Below, piece after piece: positions 33,291 to 42,382 of a stretch of DNA of 64,000 bases. The stretch lies in the NCBI RefSeq assembly GCF_001555965.1, contig NZ_LSHX01000017.1:36477-100476 (forward strand), given 5' to 3'. The notes beneath the pieces are model-generated. The model saw only the letters and a list, made by a program, of their open reading frames with translations. It made no database searches and had not been told where the DNA came from. Numbering within the stretch: the first letter of the stretch is position 1; every line of letters starts with the position of its first letter. A program made the translations under genes and the position numbers. Source of the DNA: Sphingomonas sp. CCH21-G11 (lineage in GTDB: Bacteria; Pseudomonadota; Alphaproteobacteria; Sphingomonadales; Sphingomonadaceae).

Positions 33291-34671
33291 GCCCGATCCC
33301 TTGTTCGACGATTCAGTGACGCGGCTGGTAGCCGAGACGGTGCCGGGCGACAACGCCGCGCCGGAAAGCGTCAGCGAATTGTCGGGCCGGCTGAAACGCA
33401 CCGTCGAGCGCGAGTTCGGCCAGGTCCGGCTGCGCGGCGAGATTTCCGGCTACAAGCGCGCGGCGTCGGGGCACGTTTATCTGGCGCTCAAGGACGAAGG
33501 CGCGGTGATCGATGCGGTGATCTGGCGCGGTGCGGCCGCTGCCATCCCCTTCGCCCCGCAGGACGGGATCGAGGTGATCGCGACGGGCAAGGTCACGACC
33601 TATCCCGGCCGGTCCAAATATCAGATCGTGATCGACCGGCTGGAGCTGGCCGGCGAAGGCGCGCTGATGGCGCTGCTCGAAAAGCTCAAGGCACAGCTTG
33701 GCGCGGAGGGGCTGTTCGACGCGGCGCGCAAGCGGCCACTGCCCTTTCTGCCGCGCGTCATCGGCGTCGTCACCTCGCCCACCGGGGCGGTCATCCGCGA
33801 CATCCTCCACCGCCTCGCCGATCGCTGCCCGAGCCATGTGATCGTCTGGCCGGTCCAGGTCCAGGGCGACGGCGCCGCCGCCCAGGTGGCGCGCGCGATC
33901 CGCGGCTTCGACGCCCTGCCCGTCGATGGCGGGCCGATGCCGCGCCCCGATCTGCTGATCGTCGCGCGCGGCGGCGGCTCGATCGAGGATCTGTGGGCCT
34001 TCAACGAAGAAGTGGTGGTGCGCGCGATCGCCGACTGCACCATCCCGGTCATTTCGGCCGTCGGGCACGAAACCGACACGACGCTTGCCGACTACGCCGC
34101 CGATCTGCGTGCGCCGACACCGACCGCAGCCGCGGAGATTGCGGTGCCGGTGCTCGCCGATGTGCGCCATCAGGTGGCGACGCTGGCGCTGCGCAGCGAA
34201 CGGTGCGCGCGCCGCTATCATGATCGCGCCGCCGAGCGGCTGGCCGCGCTTGCCCGGCTGATCCCGCGGCGCGAGGCGCTGCTCGGCCCGCAGCGCCAGC
34301 GCACCGACGATCTGGCGCAGCGTCTCGGGCTCGCGCTCGAGCGCCGGGTGGTGCTGGCGCGGCGCAGCCTCGACCGCGCGGGCGGTGCCCTGCGTCCGGC
34401 GATGCTCGACCGGCGGCTCGATGCGGCCCGCGCCGCGCTGCGGCTGGCGGGGGCGCGGCTCGATGCCGGCAATCCCGACAACCTGCTCGCCAAGGGCTAT
34501 GTCCGCGTGGCCGCGCGCCTCAACGGCCAGGCGGTGACGAGCGCGGCGGATGCGCGCGCGACGGGCGCGCTGACGCTCCATTTCCGCGACGGCGCGATTG
34601 ATGCCAAGGTTGAGCGCGCGGGATCGAAGCCCTATCCTGACGACAAACCCGAGCAGCAACGCCTGCTCTAG
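33289..34671 (+). CDS. xseA: Exodeoxyribonuclease VII large subunit
   Basis: A 460-residue nuclease subunit that degrades single-stranded DNA with XseB. N-terminal OB fold ([30 protein letters not shown]), the core block [37 protein letters not shown] and [27 protein letters not shown], then a long helical C-terminal domain. xseB is not adjacent. Start ATG 33289 overlaps the divergent purD start by two bases; a dinucleotide overlap of starts is rare, but both proteins need these codons to match their families. DUF2093 follows 19 bases downstream. Confidence 0.96.
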   Translation: MPDPLFDDSVTRLVAETVPGDNAAPESVSELSGRLKRTVEREFGQVRLRGEISGYKRAASGHVYLALKDEGAVIDAVIWRGAAAAIPFAPQDGIEVIATGKVTTYPGRSKYQIVIDRLELAGEGALMALLEKLKAQLGAEGLFDAARKRPLPFLPRVIGVVTSPTGAVIRDILHRLADRCPSHVIVWPVQVQGDGAAAQVARAIRGFDALPVDGGPMPRPDLLIVARGGGSIEDLWAFNEEVVVRAIADCTIPVISAVGHETDTTLADYAADLRAPTPTAAAEIAVPVLADVRHQVATLALRSERCARRYHDRAAERLAALARLIPRREALLGPQRQRTDDLAQRLGLALERRVVLARRSLDRAGGALRPAMLDRRLDAARAALRLAGARLDAGNPDNLLAKGYVRVAARLNGQAVTSAADARATGALTLHFRDGAIDAKVERAGSKPYPDDKPEQQRLL

Positions 34672-34690
34672 ACCAGGAAACAGGCCAGCC

Positions 34691-34891
34691 ATGCTGATGT
34701 CGAACACCGCGCGCGCGGCGCGCCTCCACTATCTCGCCAACGGCTATCGGATGCTCAGCGCGGGCGATCATGTGGTCTGCGCGGTCAGCGGCGAGCGTAT
34801 TCCGCTCGACGCGCTGCGCTACTGGAGCGTCGCGCGCCAGGAACCCTATGCCAGTGCGGAGATCGCCACCGCGCGGCTTGCGGGCGGATGA
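34691..34891 (+). CDS. DUF2093 domain protein
   Basis: A 66-residue basic protein with the DUF2093 pattern (LHYLANGYRML, GDHVVCAVSGERIPLDALRYWSVARQEPY). The domain is usually found in alphaproteobacteria beside xseA, as here. Function unknown. It overlaps the next gene (ATGA), so it is probably co-translated with the M23 peptidase. Confidence 0.88.
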   Translation: MLMSNTARAARLHYLANGYRMLSAGDHVVCAVSGERIPLDALRYWSVARQEPYASAEIATARLAGG

Positions 34892-35826
34892 GGCTGCGCA
34901 CGGTTGGTGCCTGTGTGATCGCGGCGGTCGTCGTCGCGTCGCCAGTGCTGGCCCGGAATGACGATCGGGCCGTTTCGCTGATGGCCGTGGTCCAGCTCGA
35001 TCGCCCGTTCGTTCAGGGCGGCATTGCGCGCGGCCGGGTCCCGCGCGGCTGGAGCGGGCTCATGCTCGACGATCGCGCGGTCGGGGTCGCCGGGGACGGA
35101 AGCTTCCTGGTCGCGATCGATCGCGATGCCGGGCCGATGGCGACGCTGGCGCTCACCGACGCAGCCGGCGTTTTGCATCGCCAGCAGATCGCGGTCGCGC
35201 CGCGCGACTGGCCGATCCAGCGGCTCGACAGGGTAGCGCGCTTTCCCCAGCCGAGCGCCGAGTTCGCCGCCCGGCGTCCCGCCGAGCTGGCCCGCATCGC
35301 CGCCGCGCGCGACCGGATGAGCGAGAGCGCGGGCTGGCGACAAGCCTTTGTCTGGCCGGCGAACGGCCGGATATCGGGACGGTTCGGATCACAGCGCATC
35401 TATCGCGGCGAACCCGGTGCCTATCATTCGGGCGTCGACGTCGCGCGTCCCGCCGGTACGCCGGTTGTTGCGCCCGCCGACGGCGTGGTCACGCTCGCCG
35501 CCGACTCGCCCTTCACGCTCGAGGGCTGGCTGCTGATCGTCGATCACGGCATGGGACTGAACAGCGCCTTTCTCCACCTGTCACGCATCGACGTGCGCGA
35601 AGGCGACCAAGTGCGTCAGGGTCAGCCGATCGGCGCGATCGGGGCGAGCGGTCGCGCATCGGGGCCGCACCTCCATTGGGGGGTCACCTGGCACGGCGCG
35701 CGCATCGATCCGGTCGTGCTGCTTGGCCCGCCCGCGCGCGAAGATGCCGGGAACGCGCAAGAAATCTCGCGTTTCGACGCGCAGAGAACGGGCACCAGCG
35801 GAACCGCGCGCGCCGCGGAGGATTGA
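34888..35826 (+). CDS. M23-family metallopeptidase (murein endopeptidase-like)
   Basis: A 312-residue exported protein with a signal peptide (to about residue 21), a beta-rich N-terminal region and a C-terminal LytM/M23 domain. Visible zinc motifs are YHSGVDVARPAGTPV (HxxxD) and the later HLHW, with NSAFLHLS between. M23 enzymes cut peptidoglycan cross-bridges, or act as regulators when inactive; here both metal motifs look intact. The gene overlaps DUF2093 and is followed 42 bases later by sodC. Confidence 0.9.
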   Translation: MRLRTVGACVIAAVVVASPVLARNDDRAVSLMAVVQLDRPFVQGGIARGRVPRGWSGLMLDDRAVGVAGDGSFLVAIDRDAGPMATLALTDAAGVLHRQQIAVAPRDWPIQRLDRVARFPQPSAEFAARRPAELARIAAARDRMSESAGWRQAFVWPANGRISGRFGSQRIYRGEPGAYHSGVDVARPAGTPVVAPADGVVTLAADSPFTLEGWLLIVDHGMGLNSAFLHLSRIDVREGDQVRQGQPIGAIGASGRASGPHLHWGVTWHGARIDPVVLLGPPAREDAGNAQEISRFDAQRTGTSGTARAAED

Positions 35827-35868
35827 AGCTGAACATCGAGCCGAACCGGAACATGGGAGCGCCACGCG

Positions 35869-36399
35869 ATGAAACTGACCCTGATCACTCTGATGACCCT
35901 GCCCCTGATTGCGGGTTGCGCGATGGATGGCGAAACGGTTGCGACGGCGGATACGGCCGGGCCGATCGCGGTGGCCGATTTGCGCACGGCGACGGGCGGC
36001 GACGCGGGCCGGGTGACCGCCACCGCCGCCGCGACGGGGATCGAGGTCCGCGTCGACGCGCGCGGGCTGACGGCCGGCCAGCACGGGATCCATATCCACA
36101 CCGTGGGTCGGTGCGACGCACCCGATTTCACGACCGCCGGGGGCCACTGGAACCCGACCGCGCGTCAGCACGGCAGCATGAACCCCGCCGGCCCGCATTC
36201 GGGTGACCTGCCCAACCTCACTGTCGATGCCGCCGGCAATGGCCGCGTCGAATTCACGCTGGCGGGCGGTACGATGGACGGTCTGCTCGATGCTGACGGC
36301 GGGGCGTTCGTCGTTCATGCCGGCCCCGACGATCTGAAGACCGATCCGTCCGGCAACAGCGGCGGTCGAGTCGCCTGTGGGGTGTTTGCCGCGTCCTGA
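35869..36399 (+). CDS. sodC: Cu/Zn superoxide dismutase (lipoprotein)
   Basis: A 176-residue periplasmic enzyme converting superoxide to O2 and H2O2. It begins with a lipoprotein signal (LIAGC, Cys at residue 17), so it is probably tethered to the membrane. Copper ligands are HIHTVG (HxH) and the later VVHAG. The bridging/zinc region is GGHWNPTARQHG...HSGDL and the Cys pair (RCDAPDF and RVACGV) forms the usual disulfide. Length is typical for short bacterial SodC. Confidence 0.94.
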   Translation: MKLTLITLMTLPLIAGCAMDGETVATADTAGPIAVADLRTATGGDAGRVTATAAATGIEVRVDARGLTAGQHGIHIHTVGRCDAPDFTTAGGHWNPTARQHGSMNPAGPHSGDLPNLTVDAAGNGRVEFTLAGGTMDGLLDADGGAFVVHAGPDDLKTDPSGNSGGRVACGVFAAS

Positions 36400-36467
36400 G
36401 CGGCCGCGTTGACAAGCGGGTCGCCGCGCGGAACACTCGCCTCCCCCAGTGGAGGCGAGAACAGGCG

Positions 36468-36893
36468 ATGCCGAAGAAGAACGCGGACGCGAAGAAATCG
36501 GGCGAAGGCAAGAAGGGCAGCGCCGCGCAACGTGCGCTGGCTGCACTCAATCTCCCCAGGGATTTTCCGCTCGGCAAGCCGAGCGCGAAGGCGCTCGCCA
36601 AGCATCCGGTTCTGGCCGAACTCGCCGCAATCGCACTCGAGGCACTGGCGGGCGAAATCCGTGCGCGTGTGAAGGACAGCTCAACCGCTGCGCCGAAGCG
36701 CAAGACCGCGAAGGCGGCGGCAACACCCACCGAAACGCCGGCACCCGCTGCTCCGACGGAGACTGCAGCTAAGCCGGCCGCGCCCAAGCCGGCAGCACCA
36801 AAGCCGGCCGCCCCCAAGCCGACGGTCGCAAAGCCGCGCAAACCGGCGGCGGCGCGGCCTGCGGTTCGCAAGCCGCGCACACCCGCCAGCTAG
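36468..36893 (+). CDS. Lys/Ala/Pro-rich small protein, histone H1-like tail
   Basis: A 141-residue protein. Residues 1-70 are charged and helical with LNLPRDFPLGKPSAKALAKHPVLAELAAIALEALAGE. Residues 75-141 are low-complexity with repeated AAPKPAAPK and RKPAAARPA segments resembling histone H1 tails, so non-specific DNA or RNA binding is possible. No signal peptide. A conserved but unnamed type in sphingomonads; I cannot assign a role. GGAGGCGAG precedes the ATG. Confidence 0.7.
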   Translation: MPKKNADAKKSGEGKKGSAAQRALAALNLPRDFPLGKPSAKALAKHPVLAELAAIALEALAGEIRARVKDSSTAAPKRKTAKAAATPTETPAPAAPTETAAKPAAPKPAAPKPAAPKPTVAKPRKPAAARPAVRKPRTPAS

Positions 36894-36906
36894 CGGCGGC
36901 GGCGTC

Positions 36907-37308
36907 CTAGCGGCAGCTGACCCGGCCGCGCTCGATCGCGCGCCCGGCAATCGCGCCGCCGGCCGCGCCCAGCACGGTGCCCAGCGTCTCCGATCCGCCC
37001 GGTGCGATCAGATTGCCCAGCACGCCGCCGGCGATACCGCCGACGATCAGCCCGGTCGTGCCATCGGGGCGGCGGCAATAATAACGGCCGTCCTGGCCGC
37101 GATAGATGCGTTCATTTTCCGCCAGCCGGCGTTCGCGCGCGCGGCGGTCCTCGCGGTAGTAGCGCGCCGCGTCATAACCGCCATAGGACGGGTCGGGCCG
37201 GTTATAGTCATAGTTGCGATAGTTCGAATAGCCGTCGTCATACTGGTTCAGCCCGGTACAGCCTGCCAGCAGCACAGCCGCCGAAACACCCATCATCATC
37301 GCGCGCAT
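36907..37308 (-). CDS. Glycine-zipper outer-membrane lipoprotein
   Basis: A 133-residue protein with a lipobox (VLLAGC, Cys at residue 17), a Tyr/Asp/Arg-rich middle and a C-terminal glycine zipper (GLIVGGIAGGVLGNLIAPGG, GTVLGAAGGAIAGRAIERG) as in 17-kDa surface antigen-type proteins. It probably sits in the outer membrane or its inner leaflet; function unknown. ATG 37306-37308 is chosen because GGGAG lies 7 bases upstream; ATG codons at 37326 and further up exist. Confidence 0.88.
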   Translation of the reverse strand: MRAMMMGVSAAVLLAGCTGLNQYDDGYSNYRNYDYNRPDPSYGGYDAARYYREDRRARERRLAENERIYRGQDGRYYCRRPDGTTGLIVGGIAGGVLGNLIAPGGSETLGTVLGAAGGAIAGRAIERGRVSCR

Positions 37309-37378
37309 CGCCGATCTCCCGTCCATGTTGTTCTCGGACAAGTGAACCGCTGGGGGGTGCGAAAGGTTGCAGCGGGCG

Positions 37379-37768
37379 TCAGGCCGGCGGCGGCACCAGG
37401 CCGATCAGCTTGAGCACGACCGCCTGCGCCAGCATCACCGCCAGCCAATGCGCCGCGTCGGCGACGACCACGCGCGCGCCCTGTCCCCGCGCGGTGTGGC
37501 CGACGGCAAGGACGGGCAGGACGAAGCCGATCCAGATGACGAAGGCGGAGCCGATCGCCATCGTCCATTCGCCGCCCTTGGGCGGGGCGAGGATCAGTGC
37601 GCCCGCCAGGATCGACGCCAGCCAGAACTCCATGACGATCGCGACCAGCAGCAACCGGACGCCGGGACGTGCCCGCACGCTGCCAAGGCGCAGAAAGGCG
37701 ACGCCGATGATCAGCCCGGCCAGCGTTGCCGCGGCGATCGCGCCGAGATTGAGCAGGATATAGATCAC
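37379..37768 (-). CDS. Small integral membrane protein
   Basis: A 129-residue protein with four hydrophobic segments (about residues 3-25, 38-62, 68-90 and 100-125) and little else. It contains EFWLASILAGALIL and WIGFVLPVLAVGHTARGQG. It may belong to the DUF1761-like small membrane proteins, but I could not confirm that. It runs opposite to the upstream phytoene-dehydrogenase-like gene, about 86 bases away. Confidence 0.65.
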   Translation of the reverse strand: MIYILLNLGAIAAATLAGLIIGVAFLRLGSVRARPGVRLLLVAIVMEFWLASILAGALILAPPKGGEWTMAIGSAFVIWIGFVLPVLAVGHTARGQGARVVVADAAHWLAVMLAQAVVLKLIGLVPPPA

Positions 37769-37854
37769 GTCGCGGCCTCGCTTTCCATGCTGGCCTCTTC
37801 TACCCGCTGGCGCCGCCCTTTCCCAGCCATGTGCGGATCGTTAGCGTGCGCGCC

Positions 37855-39456
37855 ATGTCGACCCGCTTCGATGCCGTCATTGTCGGCGGCGGTCATAACG
37901 GCCTGGTCTGTGCCTTCTACCTCGCGCGGGCGGGGCTGAAAGTCTGTGTGCTCGAACGGCGTGAGATATTGGGCGGTGCGGCGGTGACCGAGGAATTTCA
38001 CCCCGGCTTTCGCAATTCGACCGCGAGTTACACGGTCAGCCTGCTCCAGTCCCGCGTCATCGCCGACATGCGGCTGCACGATCACGGCTATCGCGTCGTC
38101 GACCGGCCGATCGCCAATTTCCTGCCGCTGTCCGATGGCCGCTATCTGCAGTCGGGCGGACAGGCCGACACTCGAGCCGAGTTTGCCAAATTCTCGGTCC
38201 GCGATGCCGATGCATTGCCTGCTTATGCCGCGGCGCTCGATCGGGTGGCGGACGTGTTGCGCGACCTGGCGCTCACCGCCCCGCCCAATGTCGGCGGCGG
38301 CGTCGGCGCGATGCTGGCGGCACTCGGCCAGTCGCGGCGGCTGGCGCGGCTCGATCTTGCCGCCCAGCGCGACCTGCTCGACCTCTTCACGCTCAGCGCG
38401 CGCGAATTTCTCGACGGCTGGTTTGATAGCGATCCGGTCAAGGCGCTGTTCGGCTTCGATGCAATCGTCGGCAATCACGCCAGTCCCGACACGCCGGGCA
38501 CCGCCTATGTCCTGCTTCATCACGTCTTCGGCGAGGTGAACGGGCAAAAGGGCGCATGGGGCCACGCGATCGGCGGCATGGGCGCGATCACCCAGGCGAT
38601 GGCGGCGGCATGCCGCGCGGCCGGCGTCACGCTGCGCACCGACGCCCCGGTCGCGCGGGTGCTGGCCGATGGCGGGCGCGTCGCCGGGGTGCGGCTGGAG
38701 AGCGGCGAGGAAATCGCGGCAGTGCGCGTCGTCTCCAATGTCGGGCCGAAGCTGCTCTTCAACCGCCTGATCGACCCGAGCGACCTGCCCGCCGATTTCC
38801 GCGCGCGCGCCGCGCGGTTGAAGGGCGGATCAGGCACGCTCAGGATGAACGTCGCGCTCTCCGCCCTGCCCCGCTTCACCGCATTGCCCGAGGCCGGGCC
38901 ACATCTGGGCGCGGGGATCATCATGGCCCCCAGCCTCGACTACATGGACCGCGCCTGGCAGGATTCGCGGGTTCACGGCTGGTCGCGCGAGCCGGTGGTC
39001 GAGATGCTGATCCCCTCGACCCTCGACGACAGCCTCGCCCCAGCGGGCGCGCATGTCGCCAGCCTGTTCTGCCAGCATTTCGCGCCCACGCTGCCCGACG
39101 GCCGCAGCTGGGACGACGTGCGCGAGGACGCGGCCGACGCCGCGATCGCCACCGTCGAACGCTTCGCCCCCGGCTTCACCGCCAGCATCGTCGCGCGCCA
39201 GATCCACACCCCGCTCGACCTGGAGCGCAAATTCGGGCTTGTCGATGGCGACATCTTCCACGGCCGCATGTCGCTCGACCAGCTCTGGTCGGCGCGGCCG
39301 ATGCTGGGCCATGCCGACTACCGGATGCCGCTGACCGGCCTCTATCTCTGCGGCTCCGGCGCGCATCCCGGCGGCGGCGTCACCGGCGCGCCTGGGCACA
39401 ATGCCGCGCGGGCCATCGTGCGCGATTGGAAACGCCGGGGATTTGCACGCCGCTGA
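37855..39456 (+). CDS. Phytoene dehydrogenase-like FAD oxidoreductase (PYROXD2-like)
   Basis: A 533-residue flavoprotein. Dinucleotide fold at the N-terminus (FDAVIVGGGHNGLVCAFYLARAGLKV, ERREILGGAA), a long middle domain and a C-terminal LYLCGSGAHPGGGVTGAPGHNAAR motif that closes the FAD site. This set matches NAD(P)/FAD oxidoreductases of the phytoene dehydrogenase/PYROXD2 group. No carotenoid synthesis genes lie nearby, so a role in carotenoid desaturation is not supported; substrate unknown. ATG 37855 is used rather than a GTG at 37831 because the FAD motif sits at the usual distance. Confidence 0.85.
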   Translation: MSTRFDAVIVGGGHNGLVCAFYLARAGLKVCVLERREILGGAAVTEEFHPGFRNSTASYTVSLLQSRVIADMRLHDHGYRVVDRPIANFLPLSDGRYLQSGGQADTRAEFAKFSVRDADALPAYAAALDRVADVLRDLALTAPPNVGGGVGAMLAALGQSRRLARLDLAAQRDLLDLFTLSAREFLDGWFDSDPVKALFGFDAIVGNHASPDTPGTAYVLLHHVFGEVNGQKGAWGHAIGGMGAITQAMAAACRAAGVTLRTDAPVARVLADGGRVAGVRLESGEEIAAVRVVSNVGPKLLFNRLIDPSDLPADFRARAARLKGGSGTLRMNVALSALPRFTALPEAGPHLGAGIIMAPSLDYMDRAWQDSRVHGWSREPVVEMLIPSTLDDSLAPAGAHVASLFCQHFAPTLPDGRSWDDVREDAADAAIATVERFAPGFTASIVARQIHTPLDLERKFGLVDGDIFHGRMSLDQLWSARPMLGHADYRMPLTGLYLCGSGAHPGGGVTGAPGHNAARAIVRDWKRRGFARR

Positions 39457-39478
39457 GCCGCCGCTAAAGCCTGCGCCC

Positions 39479-40981
39479 ATGACCGACGCCACCCCCTTAC
39501 GGCTCTACAACAGCCTGACGCGCCGGCTCGAGACCTTCGAGCCCGTCCACCCCGGCGAGGCGCGCGTCTATAGCTGCGGCCCGACGGTCTATAACTATCC
39601 CCATATCGGCAACATGCGCGCCTATGTGTTCGCCGACACGCTGGGGCGCGTGTTGCGGTACAAGGGCTACAAGCTCACGCACATCATTAACATCACCGAT
39701 GTCGGCCACCTGACCGACGATGCCGATGCGGGCGAGGACAAGCTGGAAAAGGCCGCCGCCCAGCGCGCCCAGTCGATCTGGGACATTGCGCACCATTATA
39801 CCGAAGCGTTTTGGGCCGACGTGAAGGCGCTCAACATCACCGAGCCTGCGCAGTGGACGATCGCCACCGACTATGTGCCCCGCATGATCGAATTCGCGAA
39901 GTCGATCGCCGACAAGCATTGCTACGAGCTGCCGAGCGGCCTCTATTTTGACGTGTCGACCGTCGCCGATTACGGCCGACTCGCGCGCGCCAGCACCGAG
40001 GAGGGCGAGAGCCGCATCGACCCGGTCGACGGCAAGCGCAACGCCGCCGACTTCGCGATCTGGCGCAAGACCCCACCGGGCGAGACGCGCCAGATGGAAT
40101 GGGACTCCCCCTGGGGCAAAGGCGCGCCCGGATGGCACCTGGAATGCAGCGTGATGAGCGAGGAGACGCTCGGCTTCCCGTTCGACATCCATACCGGCGG
40201 AATCGACCACCGCGAAATCCACCACCCGAACGAGATCGCGCAGAACCAGGCGTTCTGCTGTACCAACGGCCTGGACGATCCGCGCAATTCTGGCGCGAAG
40301 ATCTGGATGCACAACAACTTCCTCGTCGAACGCTCGGGCAAGATGTCGAAGTCGTCGGGCGAGTTCCTGCGGCTGCAACTGCTGATCGACCGGGGCTACC
40401 ACCCGCTCGCCTACCGGCTGATGTGCCTGCAGGCGCATTACAGGAGCGAGCTGGAGTTTAGTTGGGAAGGCCTGGGGGCGGCGCTGACGCGGTTGAAGCG
40501 GATGGTAATGGCGGTGGAACGACTATCACAGCTCTGGGCAGATTTTTCTTCAGATGAAGATGTTATGCCTGCTTCCCTGCTAAGTCCGCTCAAAAGTGAT
40601 GTGGATAGATTAGATCGGCTCGATTTGATTATTTGTGACGACCTTAACACTGCGCCGGCTCTAGTTCTGCTCGAAGAATTTGCAGGGTCTGTGCCGGCCA
40701 AGGTTCCTCAATCTGTCAGTTACGCCCTATTCGCCGTGCGGCAGATCGACAGGATTCTAGGACTAAACATACTCAACCTCACCCGCGCCGACCTGCGCAT
40801 CCGCCCCAAGGCCGCTACCATCACCGAAGCCGAGATCGAAGCCGCACTCGCCCGCCGCAAGGAGGCGCGGGCGGCCAAGGATTTCGCCACGTCCGACGCG
40901 ATCCGCGATGAACTCACGGCAGCGGGGGTCGAGGTGATGGACGGCGACCCGCTCGGCTGGGACTGGAAGCTGGGCGAATAG
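39479..40981 (+). CDS. cysS: Cysteinyl-tRNA synthetase (with a low-GC internal patch)
   Basis: Charges tRNA-Cys. The 500-residue protein has the class I HIGH motif (YPHIGNMR), the zinc ligands CGPTVYN and CSVMS...HHPNE..., KMSKSSGEF and a C-terminal helical anticodon domain. From about 40520 to 40785 (the C-terminal helical region) base and codon use change abruptly: I counted 55 G/C of 120 in 40561-40680 against 42 of 60 in 40801-40860. The frame stays open, with AT-rich codons such as TTA, ATA and AGA, so this is a replaced or captured segment, not a break. It lies 22 bases after the oxidoreductase gene. Confidence 0.95.
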   Translation: MTDATPLRLYNSLTRRLETFEPVHPGEARVYSCGPTVYNYPHIGNMRAYVFADTLGRVLRYKGYKLTHIINITDVGHLTDDADAGEDKLEKAAAQRAQSIWDIAHHYTEAFWADVKALNITEPAQWTIATDYVPRMIEFAKSIADKHCYELPSGLYFDVSTVADYGRLARASTEEGESRIDPVDGKRNAADFAIWRKTPPGETRQMEWDSPWGKGAPGWHLECSVMSEETLGFPFDIHTGGIDHREIHHPNEIAQNQAFCCTNGLDDPRNSGAKIWMHNNFLVERSGKMSKSSGEFLRLQLLIDRGYHPLAYRLMCLQAHYRSELEFSWEGLGAALTRLKRMVMAVERLSQLWADFSSDEDVMPASLLSPLKSDVDRLDRLDLIICDDLNTAPALVLLEEFAGSVPAKVPQSVSYALFAVRQIDRILGLNILNLTRADLRIRPKAATITEAEIEAALARRKEARAAKDFATSDAIRDELTAAGVEVMDGDPLGWDWKLGE

Positions 40982-40998
40982 GCTCCAGCCCAGCCATC

Positions 40999-41100
40999 GT
41001 CACCCCGGCGCAGGCCGGGGTCCACCGGGCGGCGGGTGCTGTGCCAACGATTGAGGGCGGCGCGGGTGGCGGAGTGGACCCCGGCCTGCGCCGGGGTGAC
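40999..41100. repeat. Paired inverted REP-like palindrome
   Basis: GTCACCCCGGCGCAGGCC-type arm (40999-41024) faces its inverted copy (41075-41100) across 50 bases. Each arm is itself a palindrome. It lies after cysS and before the dehydrogenase gene, whose 287-base gap is otherwise without a gene. The same family of elements recurs at 41134-41212 and 43996-44360. Confidence 0.8.
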
Positions 41101-41133
41101 GGTTCAGTTGTTGCAGCGTCACTAAAATGCAGC

Positions 41134-41212
41134 CGTCGCCCCGGCGGAGGCCGGGGCCTTTGGCAGAAAGAGTGCTACTCCTGCATGAGGCCCCGGCCTC
41201 CGCCGGGGCGAC
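41134..41212. repeat. Second paired inverted REP-like palindrome
   Basis: Arms 41134-41160 (CGTCGCCCCGGCGGAGGCC) and 41189-41212 (inverted) around 28 bases. It is a related but not identical variant of the element next to it. Confidence 0.8.
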
Positions 41213-41268
41213 GCGTGGATCATCAGCGGCCCCTTCCCTTCCCCACCCCACAGCATAAACTGGCCCCC

Positions 41269-42204
41269 ATGAAAGCCGTGCTCCCCGCCATCGCCCGCCC
41301 GCTGCTCGAGCCGCATCTCCCTGCCGCCCTCACCCCGCACTGGTTCACCTCGGTCGAGGATGCACTGGCCGCGATCGGCGATGCCGACATCGCCTGGGCC
41401 GACGTGCAGTCGTCGGCGGACAGCGCCGCGATCGCCGCCGCGGGCACGATGCTCAAATGGCTGTTCACGCTGCGCGCGGGCGTCGACGCCTATGACACCG
41501 CGCTGCTGAAATCGCGCGGCACGATCGTCACCAACGGCACCGGCATCAACGCTAATGCGGTCGCCGAATATGCGGTCATGGGGATGCTCGCCGCCGCCAA
41601 GCGCTATGACGAGGTGGTCCGCATCGCCGACCGCCACGAATGGACGGTCGCCTCGCCCGGCACGATCGAGCTGGCCGGCGGGCGCGCGCTCATCATCGGC
41701 ATGGGCACGATCGGCGGGCTGATCGCATCGCGGCTACGCGCATTTGAGATGGAGGTAACCGGCGTCACGCGATCGGGCCGTGACGGCACGCTGACCCCGG
41801 ACCAGTGGCGCGCGCGGCTCGGCGAATTCGACTGGATCATCCTCGCCGCACCCTCGACCGGCGAGACCAGCGCGATGATCGGCGCGGCCGAGCTGGCGGC
41901 GATGAAGCCGACCGCCTGGATCGTCAACATGGCGCGCGGCGACATGATCGATCAGGACGCGCTGATCGCCGCGCTCACCGCCCGCCGGATCGGCGGCGCG
42001 TTCCTCGACACGGTCACGCCCGAGCCGCTGCCCGCCGACCATCCGCTGTGGACCACGCCCAACGTGCTCCACTCAATGCACCTGTCCGGCCGCGCGCAGA
42101 GGACGATGTTCCAGCGGGCGGGGGCGTTGTTCCTGGAGAATCTGGGGGCGTTCCTGGCCGGCCGGCCGATGCGCAATGTCGTGGATCTCGACGCGGGCTA
42201 CTGA
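41269..42204 (+). CDS. D-2-hydroxyacid dehydrogenase
   Basis: A 311-residue NAD(P)-dependent enzyme. Rossmann core LIIGMGTIGGLIASRLRAF (GxGxxG), the conserved NMARGDMIDQDALI (Arg/Asp of the active site), and the late FLDTVTPEPLPADHPLW, where the usual catalytic Glu and His fall. Upstream WLFTLRAGVDAYD and the ILAAPSTGET segment support the family. It probably reduces a 2-oxoacid (glyoxylate/hydroxypyruvate-like); substrate not resolved. The start is ATG 41269; the frame continues upstream but only over REP-like repeats. Confidence 0.88.
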   Translation: MKAVLPAIARPLLEPHLPAALTPHWFTSVEDALAAIGDADIAWADVQSSADSAAIAAAGTMLKWLFTLRAGVDAYDTALLKSRGTIVTNGTGINANAVAEYAVMGMLAAAKRYDEVVRIADRHEWTVASPGTIELAGGRALIIGMGTIGGLIASRLRAFEMEVTGVTRSGRDGTLTPDQWRARLGEFDWIILAAPSTGETSAMIGAAELAAMKPTAWIVNMARGDMIDQDALIAALTARRIGGAFLDTVTPEPLPADHPLWTTPNVLHSMHLSGRAQRTMFQRAGALFLENLGAFLAGRPMRNVVDLDAGY

Positions 42205-42218
42205 GCGGACTGCTTCGC

Positions 42219-42317
42219 GTTTCTCGACTTCGCTCGAAACGAACGGCGTTCTGGTTGGATATGTTTCAGCTCAACCGTGCTCCTCCCTCCCGTTCGTTTC
42301 GAGCGAAGTCGAGAAAC
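42219..42317. repeat. Long inverted repeat after the dehydrogenase gene
   Basis: Arms 42219-42246 and 42290-42317 are exact inverted copies over 28 bases (GTTTCTCGACTTCGCTCGAA...). They flank 43 bases of ordinary sequence. Different in sequence from the REP elements elsewhere in the window, so this is a second repeat family. Confidence 0.85.
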
Positions 42318-42382
42318 GTGCCGCTTGCACAAGCCCCCGCCACACCCTTGCACATTTACCCCGTTAGCGTAAATGGCTCCCC

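Noticed and set aside
40520..40785. Frameshift or insertion element in cysS
   Set aside because: The frame is open through the patch, the length fits the family, and no terminal repeats were seen.
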